DNA of 64,000 bases from Algoriphagus sp. (GCF_030694375.1 NZ_JAUXYL010000046.1:186001-250000), one strand, 5' to 3'; positions 18,460 to 27,898 are shown, counted from the first letter of the stretch. Made by a program: numbers and translations. Notes: generated by a model from the sequence alone, not told the origin.

Positions 18460-18513
18460 AGATCATTCCACCTGGATTTGAAGGCTTTCAATGCCTTCGA
18501 AGTGATCTTTTTT
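18460..18513 (+). terminator. possible terminator or leader hairpin ahead of the porin gene
   Basis: AGATCA (18460) pairs with TGATCT (18503) around an inner GAAGGC/GCCTTC hairpin, followed by six T. It lies about 35 bp before the porin start. It either ends transcription from the left or acts in the porin leader. Confidence 0.4.
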
Positions 18514-18546
18514 ATTCAACTCTAAACAGGGATTTATACCTTAAAA

Positions 18547-19839
18547 ATGAAATCATACATTCTGTTGGCCATGCTATGGCTGACCCATATCACTGTTGCA
18601 TTTTCTCAAGAAAATGAAACCCATGACATTACCGAGGAGCATCAGGAAGTAAAATCTAACTCTGAAGGCATAAATCCTCACCAAGTCCGAGACGAACTCA
18701 TTCTTACTTTCGGCGGATACCTGGAAACGTTCTATTCCCATAATTTCAACAAGCCGTCCAATAACCTCAACGCGTTGAGAGGTTTTGATTTTATCAATAA
18801 CTCGCTTACGGTCGGCAACTTCGTGTTGGCAACGGATGCTAAGTACAATAATTTCAGCATGCGTTTAGCCATCAACGTGGGTATGACACCTAGTCAGTTT
18901 TACAAGCAGGAGCCAACAACTTCCGCCAGCTATCAAATTCCCTCATTGAACAGTTCTACTTGGAACTTGATTCAGGAGGCTGTTGTTAATTATGACTTCG
19001 AAAAGGTAAAGGGACTTTCTCTTCAAATGGGAATCATGGCTACACCGATTGGAATCGAAGGATTACCGAGTTTTCAAAGTTGGGAATCCAGCAGTACAAA
19101 TCCGGCAATTCATAAAAAGGACTATAGAGAAAACTGGAATTTTTCCAGAAGTAATGCCTTCATACATGTCCCGGATTATCATAGTGGGATTAGACTTTTG
19201 TACAGTCCAACTCCAAAAAGCACCTATTCATTCTACCTGATCAATGGTCAGAATATGGTCACGGACAATAACAATAGCAAAACGATGAGTTTTTCATACC
19301 TATGGACACCTAATCCCAAAGTGCATTTCAGCGCTTTGTATATGGGGGGAAATGAAAGACCAAGAGATTATCAGATCGAGAATACCTGGAGACATATATT
19401 TGATTTCCACACAAGATTCAATCTTACTAAGAATATTGTCATTATGGCTCAAGTTCTTCCTGGTGCTGAAACCTCAGCACTTGGAACAAATAAGTTTTTA
19501 ATTTCTGCCCTTTATCTCAAGTATCAAACCAGCCAGAAAAACTACGTGGCGTTTCGTTATGAGCATCTTCTCGAGAAAGTTGCCAGAGGACACTCATCTA
19601 ATTTTCTGGAAACTTTTAATGAGAATAACGAAGCGGGATTGTATGGCTTTACTACTACTTACTCTCACACGTTAGTTCCCAATCATTTGATGTTGCGACT
19701 GGAGCATCGATATGACTATGGAACCCAAAACTGGTTTTTCGAAGGGGAATTACAAAGTTCCGGAAACGAAAAAAATCCGTTTATTACCAATACTGATAAG
19801 CAGAACACTTTGTCATTTAGTTTGGTGGGTTGGTTTTAA
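18547..19839 (+). CDS. outer-membrane beta-barrel porin (OmpL-like, BBP2 type)
   Basis: 430 residues with a signal peptide ending near VAFSQ. The mature part is full of alternating aromatic strands and ends in Phe (SFSLVGWF), the classic outer-membrane insertion signal. Internal landmarks are TFGGYLETFYSHNFNKP, GLSLQMGIMATPIGIEG and FRYEHLLEKVARG, which resemble the putative beta-barrel porin-2 family. It likely allows diffusion of small solutes. It stands alone, with a hairpin before it and a strong terminator after it. Confidence 0.85.
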   Translation: MKSYILLAMLWLTHITVAFSQENETHDITEEHQEVKSNSEGINPHQVRDELILTFGGYLETFYSHNFNKPSNNLNALRGFDFINNSLTVGNFVLATDAKYNNFSMRLAINVGMTPSQFYKQEPTTSASYQIPSLNSSTWNLIQEAVVNYDFEKVKGLSLQMGIMATPIGIEGLPSFQSWESSSTNPAIHKKDYRENWNFSRSNAFIHVPDYHSGIRLLYSPTPKSTYSFYLINGQNMVTDNNNSKTMSFSYLWTPNPKVHFSALYMGGNERPRDYQIENTWRHIFDFHTRFNLTKNIVIMAQVLPGAETSALGTNKFLISALYLKYQTSQKNYVAFRYEHLLEKVARGHSSNFLETFNENNEAGLYGFTTTYSHTLVPNHLMLRLEHRYDYGTQNWFFEGELQSSGNEKNPFITNTDKQNTLSFSLVGWF

Positions 19840-19849
19840 ATCAGGAATT

Positions 19850-19888
19850 ATGCAGGTTTGGAGAATGCTGTCCAAGCCTGCATTTTTG
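19850..19888 (+). terminator. intrinsic terminator of the porin gene
   Basis: A 13-bp stem (19850-19862 with 19871-19883, one G:U pair) with an 8-base loop and a following T-run, 10 bp past the porin stop codon. Confidence 0.92.
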
Positions 19889-19993
19889 CCTTCAAATTGC
19901 AAAATTCTGATTGGTTTTAATATTTTATGACTCTACGGAATGTTGCACGTTGTAGGAATTTCACTAACTAACCTGAGGAAAAAATCCCCCTAG

Positions 19994-20010
19994 CCCCCTT
20001 TGAAAGGGGG
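19994..20010. repeat. hairpin repeat CCCCCTTT-G-AAAGGGGG
   Basis: An 8-bp perfect stem with a 1-base centre, embedded in a C-rich/G-rich context (TCCCCCTAGCCCCCTTTGAA). Sequences of this form are dispersed in many Bacteroidota intergenic regions. Its role is unknown. Confidence 0.5.
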
Positions 20011-20112
20011 AATCTCCTCAAATTAAGCTTCAAACCCACACTTTTAATAGTACGTGAAAGATTGCGGATACTCATTTAATATTTTTATTTACCTCTAGAG
20101 CAAACTTTGGAT

Positions 20113-21642
20113 TTAGAGTTGATCAAGTTGACCAAGATATTGTTCTGCTTGATCGATAAGTTCCTTTTGGTTCTTCATCTTATCCCAAGTCCGGTAAGCC
20201 ATTCCGATTCGCGGATTTTTCTCCAGTTTATCACGATTTCGGTCGTAAAAGTGCCAATACAGACTATTGAAAGGGCAGGCCCCTTGTCCTGCCTTTTTGT
20301 TGGAATCGTATGCACAGCCGGAGCAGTAATTCCCCTGTTTTTTGATGTAATTGGCTGAGGAGACGTAGGGTTTGGTGCCGACGATTCCCCCGTCTGCAAA
20401 TTGGCTCATGCCGCGTGTATTGGTGATTTCGACCCATTCGATCGCGTCGATGTAGATCCCGAGGTACCATTGATCGACCTCATCAGGATGGATTCCTGCC
20501 AGCAAGGCAAAGTTACCGGTGACCATCAAGCGTTGGATATGATGCGCATAGGCCAAATCCAATGACTGGCCAATGGATTGCTTCAAGCAATTCATTTTAG
20601 TATTTCCGGTCCAAAACCAATCCGGCAGCTTGTTATCATGACCAAAGAAATTCATTCCTGAAAACTCCGGCATTTTTGCCCAATAGATTCCTCTCATGTA
20701 TTCACGCCATCCAATGATCTGCCGGATAAACCCTTCCACCTGAGCGATGGAGATCGTGTTTTGATGCTGATACCAATATTTCTCTACAGTCTGTACGACC
20801 TCAAGGGGAGAGATCATTTTGGTATTCATCGAAAAACTCAATCGAGAGTGGAAAAGGTATGGGTCCCAAGTGGTCAATGCGTCCTGGTAAGCGCCAAAGT
20901 GCATCAGGAGATTTTCGCAGAAATATTCCAGAATTTCGAGACTTTCAGCGCGAGAGACAGGCCAAGGATAATTTTCTGCATCAATCTTTCCGATGGTCTT
21001 CACTCCGGATTTTTCCAGTAGTTCTACTATCTCGCTTACTTTCTTTGGCCGGATCAAAGCTTTTTGAAGCAGTTTTTTGTCTTTTAGGGATGCTCGGTTG
21101 TCATGGTCGTAGTTCCATTGTCCCGTCAATGGTTCTTTGTCATCCATTAGGATGTTGTATTTTTTTCTCATTTCCCGGTAAAAGGTCTCCATGAGGTAGG
21201 TTTTTTTCCCCTTGAAAAAATCCTTCAGAAAATCTCGGGTGGTCAGAAAATGCTCAGTATCGAAAGAAGCTGAAGGGATGGGAAGTTTTTCGCAAATGTC
21301 TTTCAGAATCTTATCCAGTCGATATTCATCAGGTAGTTGATATTCAAAGCGCTCAAAACCTTCTTTGGAGATCAAGAAATTCAGCTGTTCTTTGAGGTTT
21401 TGTTGATTTTCGGGATCATCCAAGTTGAGATAAATCACCTGATGACCAGCTTCTGTCAACGCTTGAGCAAAAGTCCTCATGGATAGGAAAAATCCAACAA
21501 TCTTCTGAATGTGATGCGTGACATAATCAGTCTCCTGCCGCATTTCCATCATCAGGTACCTGACAGAATCGTCTACTTCCTGATACCAAGAATGCTGAAT
21601 GTTGAGTTGATCACCGAGGATCAGACGAAGAGTTTTGGCCAT
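20113..21642 (-). CDS. cryptochrome/photolyase-related protein with FeS site (DPRP family)
   Basis: FAD-binding photolyase relative, likely (6-4)-type DNA repair or bacterial cryptochrome. The 509-residue protein has the N-terminal Rossmann part (LRLILGDQLNIQHSW). A helical FAD domain contains WNYDHDNRASL, REYMRGIYWAKMPEF and the conserved HHIQRLMVTGNFALL. Near the C-terminus are cysteines in YCSGCAYD and GACPFNSLYW plus one upstream Cys, consistent with the 4Fe-4S cluster of FeS-BCP proteins. It is a single gene on the minus strand, separated from the T9SS operon by a terminator. The DNA lesion or light role cannot be told from sequence alone. Confidence 0.93.
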   Translation of the reverse strand: MAKTLRLILGDQLNIQHSWYQEVDDSVRYLMMEMRQETDYVTHHIQKIVGFFLSMRTFAQALTEAGHQVIYLNLDDPENQQNLKEQLNFLISKEGFERFEYQLPDEYRLDKILKDICEKLPIPSASFDTEHFLTTRDFLKDFFKGKKTYLMETFYREMRKKYNILMDDKEPLTGQWNYDHDNRASLKDKKLLQKALIRPKKVSEIVELLEKSGVKTIGKIDAENYPWPVSRAESLEILEYFCENLLMHFGAYQDALTTWDPYLFHSRLSFSMNTKMISPLEVVQTVEKYWYQHQNTISIAQVEGFIRQIIGWREYMRGIYWAKMPEFSGMNFFGHDNKLPDWFWTGNTKMNCLKQSIGQSLDLAYAHHIQRLMVTGNFALLAGIHPDEVDQWYLGIYIDAIEWVEITNTRGMSQFADGGIVGTKPYVSSANYIKKQGNYCSGCAYDSNKKAGQGACPFNSLYWHFYDRNRDKLEKNPRIGMAYRTWDKMKNQKELIDQAEQYLGQLDQL

Positions 21643-21645
21643 AAA

Positions 21646-21675
21646 AAAAGGACTTTACCAAAGTAAAGCCCTTTT
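21646..21675 (-). terminator. terminator of the SprB-repeat/PorP operon
   Basis: A 13-bp stem (21646-21658 with 21663-21675, one G:U) with a 4-base loop. On the minus strand it is followed by seven T (A-run 21643-21649 on plus). It lies 25 bp past the PorP/SprF stop codon and just before the photolyase start. Confidence 0.92.
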
Positions 21676-21699
21676 CGTAACCCATTGTTCATGAAAAAA

Positions 21700-22740
21700 T
21701 TAATATTTAAAGCAAGGCATGGAGGATTTTCTTCCGGCTCCTTTTGCCGAACCGGCTAAGAAGCTATACCTGATGGATATTTCATTGGCACCACCTGTAT
21801 TGGCATTCCCCAAAGATGAAATGGTGAAATCATGACTGTATCCTACATCAATTCCGTTTCCGAGAGAAATACCTACTAGGGCAATGACCGATTCATGGTT
21901 AGTCTGAGTTATTTCCGAAACAGGAATTCCACGATACCATATTCCCAAAACCATTGGCTGCAGATTAACCTGAGCCCCCATATCCAACTGGGAGAATGGA
22001 CCCTGGTTTTTGTAGTTGAAAGCCAAAGTCAAATCTTTGGTTCCGCTTCGGTCATTCATGAAAGTGCGCGATGAGCCTCCAGAAAGGTCAATTCTGTATC
22101 CGCCATGAGCCGAGAATTTTACGGGTAATCGACTTTCCTGATCATTGAGGAATGAAATGTTGGGTTGGGTAATGTGATGTGTAGCGACACCAAACCAAGC
22201 CTTTTCATTGTTGAACATCATTCCGAGACTGTAATCCACAAATTGATGTCTTGAATCAGGTCCGAGGTTTTCGCCCGAAAAGTCTCCCACTGCTCCAGTC
22301 TGATCATTGATTTGACTGCCGAAGACCAAATTGCCAAAATAGGCATCACGATCAATATAACTCACCTGACCTCCAAATCTAAGGAAGGAACGGAACCCCA
22401 AACGAGCTCTGTAAGAATAGGTAGCGCCGATCTCCGACACGCTGAGGTTAGCCATGCTTTGCTCTGAGCGATTGAATATCACTCCAATTCCACTGTTGGC
22501 ATTGAACAGGTAGTGGTCAATGTGTGCGGAATAAGAAGTAAAAGACTGATCTAGTCCCGGCCATTGATTTCGGTAATTCACTCCGATTCGGGTCATCTCG
22601 CTTGCTCCGGTCATAGCCGGATTAAGATAAAGCGGGTTCGCGTAAAACTGTGAGTATTGAACATCTTGAGCCTTAAGGCAGAGGGATGTACAACACATAG
22701 TGAAGAACACGAGGGTGATAAGCGTAAATGATGTTCTCAT
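21700..22740 (-). CDS. PorP/SprF family type IX secretion outer-membrane protein (copy 1)
   Basis: 346 residues with a signal peptide and the family opening QDVQYSQFYANPLYLNPAM, then GASEMTRIGVNYRNQWPGL and a barrel with GYSHDFTISSLG near the end. PorP/SprF proteins are outer-membrane partners of PorK/PorL-type T9SS machinery or of large SprB-type adhesins. It starts 3 bp after the stop of the SprB-repeat gene, the same gene order as sprB-sprF, so it probably helps export or surface attachment of that protein. It is a paralog of the protein at 25204. Confidence 0.95.
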   Translation of the reverse strand: MRTSFTLITLVFFTMCCTSLCLKAQDVQYSQFYANPLYLNPAMTGASEMTRIGVNYRNQWPGLDQSFTSYSAHIDHYLFNANSGIGVIFNRSEQSMANLSVSEIGATYSYRARLGFRSFLRFGGQVSYIDRDAYFGNLVFGSQINDQTGAVGDFSGENLGPDSRHQFVDYSLGMMFNNEKAWFGVATHHITQPNISFLNDQESRLPVKFSAHGGYRIDLSGGSSRTFMNDRSGTKDLTLAFNYKNQGPFSQLDMGAQVNLQPMVLGIWYRGIPVSEITQTNHESVIALVGISLGNGIDVGYSHDFTISSLGNANTGGANEISIRYSFLAGSAKGAGRKSSMPCFKY

Positions 22741-22743
22741 ATG

Positions 22744-24828
22744 CTATCTGATAAGGGTGATACCACCGGAACGATTGACCATTTGTCCGTTCATGGTGGT
22801 GAAGGTGATTCGATAAATGTAATTGCCGGCGGGAGTCAGCTGACCTTTGTAGGTCCCGTCCCAACCTTTGCTTTCCAGGCTGTTGGTGATAAAGAGCTTT
22901 TCTCCCCAGGTGTTGAAGACTTCCAATTGGAATGAGGTGACAGCTCTCAGTTTAGGGAAAAACGTATCATTAAGCCCATCTCCATTGGGAGTGAAGGCGT
23001 TTGGGATTACGATCATTTCAGTTGGAGAAGTGACTTGGACTTTGTTTGTTTCGACAGTAGAACAGCCAAAAATGTCGTATCCGGTTAGTTTGACTTCATA
23101 TTCTCCGGACTTTGAGAAAATGTGGATAGGATCTTTTTCAGAGGATTTTTTCCCGTCTCCAAACTCCCATTCCCAAGCGATGAATTCCGGGGCAATTTCA
23201 CTTTCAAACAGGATTTCCTCCTCGATCATTACTTCCGGTTCAGAGGTGAAGACCAGCTTTCGATATTGGAAGTCAAGTCTTGATCCCTGTGAATTTTGAT
23301 TTGGAAAATCCACTTTTGACTCAGCTTCTACACTACAGCCAAGTGCGTCAGTTACTGTTACCTTAAGGACTCCGGAAGAGCTGAAGTTGATCTCTCGGGT
23401 ATTTGAATTGCTACTGCTCCATTTGATGGTATAGGGCTCTTTGCCTCCCTGAATTGAGACCCAAGCCACTCCGGTTGCTTTTCCATTTGAACAGTCTATA
23501 TCTAGGGCAGTTTCGATACGGGCCTGGATTTTTGTGGTTTCTACCACGGTGACAGTGAGGGAAGCTGAGCATCCGCTTTCATCAGTGGCGGTCACCGTAT
23601 AGGTTCCCGCTTTCAGGTCTTTTCTCTGAAGTAAGTCTTTTGCCCCGTCTGACCAGGATAATTTTATGGTTCCTTTTTGTCCTGTGATTTTTAGGGATAT
23701 GCCTCCATCGGCTTGGCCGGAACAGGAAACCGGACGGTTTTCCAACACCTCTAAGGTCAGGCTTGACTGATTGGTTAAGGAAAATTGCTTTTCAACAGTG
23801 CAGCCAAGGGCATCTGTTACTTTCACAGAATAGTTGCCTTCTTTTAAGTCAGTTACTCTTGCTGAGGTTTTTCCATTGCTCCATAGAAATGAAAATGGAG
23901 CCTTTCCGCCTTTTGGAAGGATTTCAATCTCACCGGTGTCTGAATCCTTACAGGTAGGATCAAGGATTCTTGAATCCAAGGTGAAAGAAGCCGGTGAGCT
24001 CAATGTGTAGGAAGCTTGGAAAGAACAGCCTTTGTTATCTTTTACAGTAACCTGATACGTCCCGGCAGCGATATTGGAGAGATCTTTGGAGTTGGCCCCA
24101 TTGCTCCATGCATAAGTATATGGAGCCTGACCCCCAGTTACAGTTAATTGAATTTTTCCAGAATTAGCTATTTGACAGGTTGGATCTTGGGAAGCAGCCG
24201 AAACATTAATTCCTTCAGCAGCAGCTTTTATATCAAATGAAATGCTTACGTCGCAATTGTATTTGTCAGCAACTACTACTGTATAGGTCCCCGGGGCTAA
24301 ATTATCGGCTTCCCAAACATCTTTGAGGCCATTGCTCCAGGTTATCTTATAAGGAGGGCTGTCAGCCTCGTAATCATTTCTACCGATTTTTACGCTGATT
24401 TTAGCGAATCCATCATTTCCGGAGCCGCAGCTTGCATCTCTTTTTGTGACAGGATTGAGGATTAAAGGAAATGGCGGTTGAACAATTATTCGTTCGATAT
24501 GCTCTGTTCCTAGTGCGTCGGTGATTTTGACCGTGTAGGTACCGGCATTTAAATTGGTACGGTTTTGGCTGGTCTCGTTCGTGTTCCATCTGAATTTATA
24601 TGGAGGAACTCCTCCTGTTACGTCAAGGATAATGCTTCCTTTTTCACTGTGAGAACAGAGTGCGAGTTTTCCGCTTACTGCGACTTGAATTGTCTGATAT
24701 GTTTCAATTCGCTGGTTTTCACGACTGGGGATATTAAAGGCAAATTGGGCCCGGGCAGAATAATTGATTGCCATACTGAGGATCAGTAGGAGAATCTTTG
24801 CGCCGGACATTTTATTTAAACCTTTCAT
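22744..24828 (-). CDS. SprB-repeat and PKD protein with type B T9SS C-terminal domain
   Basis: Predicted secreted surface protein, 694 residues. After the signal peptide, residues about 55-505 hold six SprB-like repeats of ~75 residues, each with a G(G/Q)xxPYxxxWSNG core and an xGTYTVxVxDxxGC end. Next comes a PKD domain (about 515-600; EWEFGDGKKSSEKDP), then the gliding-associated C-terminal domain (about 608-694) opening VIPNAFTPNGDGLNDTF. This is the signal recognised by T9SS for secretion with SprF-like help. No enzymatic domain is seen, so an adhesin-like role is likely. It is co-transcribed with PorP/SprF copy 1. Confidence 0.95.
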   Translation of the reverse strand: MKGLNKMSGAKILLLILSMAINYSARAQFAFNIPSRENQRIETYQTIQVAVSGKLALCSHSEKGSIILDVTGGVPPYKFRWNTNETSQNRTNLNAGTYTVKITDALGTEHIERIIVQPPFPLILNPVTKRDASCGSGNDGFAKISVKIGRNDYEADSPPYKITWSNGLKDVWEADNLAPGTYTVVVADKYNCDVSISFDIKAAAEGINVSAASQDPTCQIANSGKIQLTVTGGQAPYTYAWSNGANSKDLSNIAAGTYQVTVKDNKGCSFQASYTLSSPASFTLDSRILDPTCKDSDTGEIEILPKGGKAPFSFLWSNGKTSARVTDLKEGNYSVKVTDALGCTVEKQFSLTNQSSLTLEVLENRPVSCSGQADGGISLKITGQKGTIKLSWSDGAKDLLQRKDLKAGTYTVTATDESGCSASLTVTVVETTKIQARIETALDIDCSNGKATGVAWVSIQGGKEPYTIKWSSSNSNTREINFSSSGVLKVTVTDALGCSVEAESKVDFPNQNSQGSRLDFQYRKLVFTSEPEVMIEEEILFESEIAPEFIAWEWEFGDGKKSSEKDPIHIFSKSGEYEVKLTGYDIFGCSTVETNKVQVTSPTEMIVIPNAFTPNGDGLNDTFFPKLRAVTSFQLEVFNTWGEKLFITNSLESKGWDGTYKGQLTPAGNYIYRITFTTMNGQMVNRSGGITLIR

Positions 24829-25203
24829 TTTTGCACTTCATCACAGTATTCAACTCTTTCAGCAGTAGATTTTTGTCTTACAAAAACCCTTTTGTGTATT
24901 TCATTTTTAAGAATAATATTTTTTGTAAGTCACATACAACAAAATGATATTCTTTAGAATTGCTGATTTCATGAAATTAGAACCTAAAAATTCTATTTTC
25001 CAAGCAGGGTGAACTACGATGTAAATGAAATGCTAGGCTTAGAAAAGTATAATTTTTCTTTAAAATGTATCATAATTAAAAAAACTGTTGTGGTGATACT
25101 TTTTTCAGGATGTGAAATGAAAAAAGACCTGCTAGAAAGGCCTTTGAAAAAAAATCAAAATTTTTTCGAATTTTTTACGTTAAACTGATTTTTCCTCTGA
25201 AAA
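24829..25203. other. 375-bp AT-rich intergenic region
   Basis: Upstream region of the SprB-repeat operon and downstream region of PorP/SprF copy 2. Very AT-rich, with no gene on either strand. It contains one terminator (next entry); no clear TAnnTTTG box oriented toward 24828 was found. Confidence 0.6.
25118..25145 (-). terminator. terminator of PorP/SprF copy 2
   Basis: On the minus strand AAAGGCC and GGTCTTT (one G:U) form a 7-bp stem followed by six T. It lies about 60 bp past the PorP/SprF stop codon. Confidence 0.6.
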
Positions 25204-26247
25204 TCAGTACCTGAAGCAAGGTATTACGCGTGATCTTTGACCTCGGGATTTAGCATCACCCCATAAAAAAGTATATCTAACCGAAATTTCATGCGCTCCT
25301 CCACTATTTCTCAGTCCAAGTTTGGACGTAGTCATATCAAAAGAATAGCCTATGTCCAGACCGGTTTCTAAAGCAACGCCTACCAGTCCAATGAATGCTT
25401 CATTGTTTGGAAGACTGTTTTTGGTAGGAAGTCCCCGATACCATAAGCCTAAGACTAGCGGGTGTAAAAACAGTTGAGCCCCCACATCCAGTTGGCTAAA
25501 AGGATCTTGCTCTTTGTAATTAAAAGCAAATGAGAGCGATCTTTCCTGGTAGATGTGCGTAAAGTAGTCCCTTCCTCCGGGAGCAAGATTTATTTTGTAT
25601 CCTCCCTGAAGCGATAATTTCATCGGGAGTACGCTGGATTGGTCGTTGACAAAAGAAATATTGGGCTCGCTCAGATGATGGGCGGATGCGCCCAGCCAAA
25701 ATTTGTCATTGTAAAACATTCCTCCCACAGCATAATCAACAAAGGAATGGCGACTGTCTAAAGGAACGCCATTTAGCTCATCGGTAATGCCGCCTACGGT
25801 ACCGTTGACAATATCAATCATCGAACCAAACACCAAATCTGAGAAAAAGGCATCTCGCTGCATGTAGCTAGCCTGCGCTCCAAGCCTGAAAAAAAACTTC
25901 TCGGTCAATTTGAGTCTGTAGGAATAGCTTAATCCAATCTCATTGGTAGAAAGATTGGCAAGAGTTTCCTGATTTCCATTGAAAATTAAGCCAATGCCAC
26001 TGTTGTAGTCAAAAATATAATGATCAATATAGGCTGAATAGGAATTGAAACTATGGTCCAAGCCAGGCCATTGATTTCGATAGTTTACCCCAACGCGGGT
26101 GAGCTCGGAGGCGCCGGTCAGGGCAGGATTGAGGTAAAGGGGTGCGGCGTAGAATTGGGAATATTGCACGTCTTGCGCACTCAGGGGGAAAACACCCAAG
26201 AGCCCAAACAATACAAGCCATATCCCTAAAATAAATTTCCGCAACAT
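25204..26247 (-). CDS. PorP/SprF family type IX secretion outer-membrane protein (copy 2)
   Basis: 347 residues, clearly paralogous to the 21700-22740 protein over the whole length (QDVQYSQFYAAPLYLNPAL, GASELTRVGVNYRNQWPGL, DIGYSFDMTTSKLG). It has a signal peptide ending near FPLSAQ. Unlike copy 1 it has no adhesin gene directly upstream; 375 bp separate it from the SprB-repeat gene, and it has its own promoter box and terminator. It may serve a different cargo or be a duplicate of the same component. Confidence 0.95.
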   Translation of the reverse strand: MLRKFILGIWLVLFGLLGVFPLSAQDVQYSQFYAAPLYLNPALTGASELTRVGVNYRNQWPGLDHSFNSYSAYIDHYIFDYNSGIGLIFNGNQETLANLSTNEIGLSYSYRLKLTEKFFFRLGAQASYMQRDAFFSDLVFGSMIDIVNGTVGGITDELNGVPLDSRHSFVDYAVGGMFYNDKFWLGASAHHLSEPNISFVNDQSSVLPMKLSLQGGYKINLAPGGRDYFTHIYQERSLSFAFNYKEQDPFSQLDVGAQLFLHPLVLGLWYRGLPTKNSLPNNEAFIGLVGVALETGLDIGYSFDMTTSKLGLRNSGGAHEISVRYTFLWGDAKSRGQRSRVIPCFRY

Positions 26248-26268
26248 AAACTATCCTCTCTCGCGGAA

Positions 26269-26276
26269 CAAAGTTA
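26269..26276 (-). promoter_or_regulatory. TAnnTTTG promoter box for PorP/SprF copy 2
   Basis: TAACTTTG on the minus strand fits the Bacteroidota -7 box exactly and ends 21 bp before the start codon. No clear -33 TTTG was seen. Confidence 0.5.
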
Positions 26277-26437
26277 TAACCAATACTTTATCCGTGATTA
26301 GATTTTATCAAATAAGACATTGAAACTACTAGGGCTTAGGATTGAGGTGAGCAATCTTTGGGTTTCAAACCTTATCTTGAAACGAATCAAAAGTACTTTT
26401 CGCTTCTTGACATGCACAGTTTGTCAATAATTATACC

Positions 26438-26461
26438 AAAGGCGCTTTGTCGAGCGCCTTT
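26438..26461 (-). terminator. hairpin at the end of lysA
   Basis: AAAGGCGCT and AGCGCCTTT form a perfect 9-bp stem with a 6-base loop, 3 bp past the lysA stop codon. The T-tract is short in both directions, so termination may be moderate. Confidence 0.7.
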
Positions 26462-26464
26462 GAG

Positions 26465-27688
26465 TTAAAAATCAATAATTTCCTGATTGCGAACCAGGTC
26501 CTCAAAATTTTCCCGTTTTCTAATTTGGAATGCCTTTCCGTCCAAAACCAGCACTTCCGCGGGTCTCATTCTTGAGTTGTAATTGGAAGCCATACTGTAA
26601 CCGTAAGCCCCGGCATTTTTGATGACCAGAAGGTCTCCTGCCCTTACTTCAGTCAGTTCACGATGTGAAGCAATCGTGTCGGTCTCACAAATGTATCCCA
26701 CGACGTTGTATTTCGCTTTTTTCCCATCTGGATTGCTCAGGTTGTATACGCCATGGTATGCATCATACATCATGGGCCGAATGAGATGATTCAATCCAGA
26801 ATTTACACCCACAAAAGTTACGCTCGGGGATTCTTTGACCACGTTAGCCTTTACCAAAAGATATCCAGCCTCACTGACCAAAAATTTTCCCGGTTCCAAC
26901 CAAAGCTCAAGTTGTTTCCCATAGCGTTTGCAAAAATCCTGAAAGGCTATGGACACTTTGCTGCCCACTTCCACTATATCTGTAGCAATATCATTCGGCT
27001 TGTAAGCTACTTTAAACCCTCCCCCGAAATCAAGGAATTTAAGCTCAGGAAACTGAATCGCAGCTTCAAAAAGAACATTTCCCCCCTTCAAGAATACTTC
27101 CGCATCTAAGATATCTGAGCCCGTATGAATGTGAAGTCCTACGATATTAAGCTTGTATTTGGCTACCGTATCCAGGATTTGAGGGAGTTGTTCGATGGAA
27201 ATACCAAATTTACTTTCCTTGTGCCCAGTTGAAATTTTGAGGTTTCCTCCGGCCATGATGTGCGGATTGATGCGGATACAGGCAGGGATCGATCCTCCAT
27301 AGACCTCCCCAAACTCTTCCATCAAAGGAAGACTGTCCAGATTGATCATGATTCCCAAGTTGACAGCTTCCCGAATTTCCTCAAAACCAACGCCACTTGG
27401 GGTGTACATGATTTCATCTGTTTGGTGTCCGGCCATCATTCCCAACCTTACTTCCTCAATGGATACCGCATCCACACCCGCGCCTGCTTTCCGTATCAGT
27501 TTTAAGATATTGATGTTGGAAAGTGCCTTGGTGGCATACTTGATTTTCAAAGGCACGCCTCCAAAAGCTTCTTGGAGAGTTTTTACCTGTTGAGTGATTT
27601 TTTCACCATCATAAATGTAAAGAGGGGTTCCAAATTCATCAGCCAGAGCGGCGATGGATACTCCTTGGATATGCGTAGGATTAGGCAC
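26465..27688 (-). CDS. lysA: diaminopimelate decarboxylase
   Basis: Last step of lysine synthesis: converts meso-diaminopimelate to L-lysine with PLP. The 407-residue protein is a fold-type III decarboxylase. The PLP-binding Lys is in YATKALSN (Lys54), the glycine loop is FGGGFKVAY, and other LysA motifs are GLHIHTGSDI, WLEPGKFLV, GYICETDTIA and AGAYGYSMASNYNSR. The length and motifs fit LysA rather than arginine decarboxylase. It is transcribed alone, divergent from the two-component system, with a hairpin after it and a terminator-like hairpin in its own leader. Confidence 0.96.
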   Translation of the reverse strand: MPNPTHIQGVSIAALADEFGTPLYIYDGEKITQQVKTLQEAFGGVPLKIKYATKALSNINILKLIRKAGAGVDAVSIEEVRLGMMAGHQTDEIMYTPSGVGFEEIREAVNLGIMINLDSLPLMEEFGEVYGGSIPACIRINPHIMAGGNLKISTGHKESKFGISIEQLPQILDTVAKYKLNIVGLHIHTGSDILDAEVFLKGGNVLFEAAIQFPELKFLDFGGGFKVAYKPNDIATDIVEVGSKVSIAFQDFCKRYGKQLELWLEPGKFLVSEAGYLLVKANVVKESPSVTFVGVNSGLNHLIRPMMYDAYHGVYNLSNPDGKKAKYNVVGYICETDTIASHRELTEVRAGDLLVIKNAGAYGYSMASNYNSRMRPAEVLVLDGKAFQIRKRENFEDLVRNQEIIDF

Positions 27689-27732
27689 TTGGAAAAGGTT
27701 TAAAGATTTGAGGCTGCAAGTTACCTATTCAT

Positions 27733-27766
27733 AAAAAAAAGGAAGGCTAGTACCTTCCCTTTTTTT
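27733..27766 (-). promoter_or_regulatory. terminator-like hairpin in the lysA leader (possible attenuator)
   Basis: GGAAGG-CTAGTA-CCTTCC flanked by eight A on one side and seven T on the other forms a strong intrinsic-terminator structure usable in both directions. It lies 45-78 bp upstream of the lysA start, with no gene whose end it could serve (both neighbours point away). On the minus strand it would fall inside the lysA leader. A 10-codon ATG...TAG frame just upstream has no lysine codons. Confidence 0.5.
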
Positions 27767-27898
27767 GGATTTAATGTAATTAAGAAACTAATGAAGTGAG
27801 AACGGCAAGATTACTTCCATTGTTCAAAATAAAGAAATTTGAAAAAAAACAGCTCAGTTAAAACATGTTAACAGCTGCGCCTCACTTGCGAATCACTT

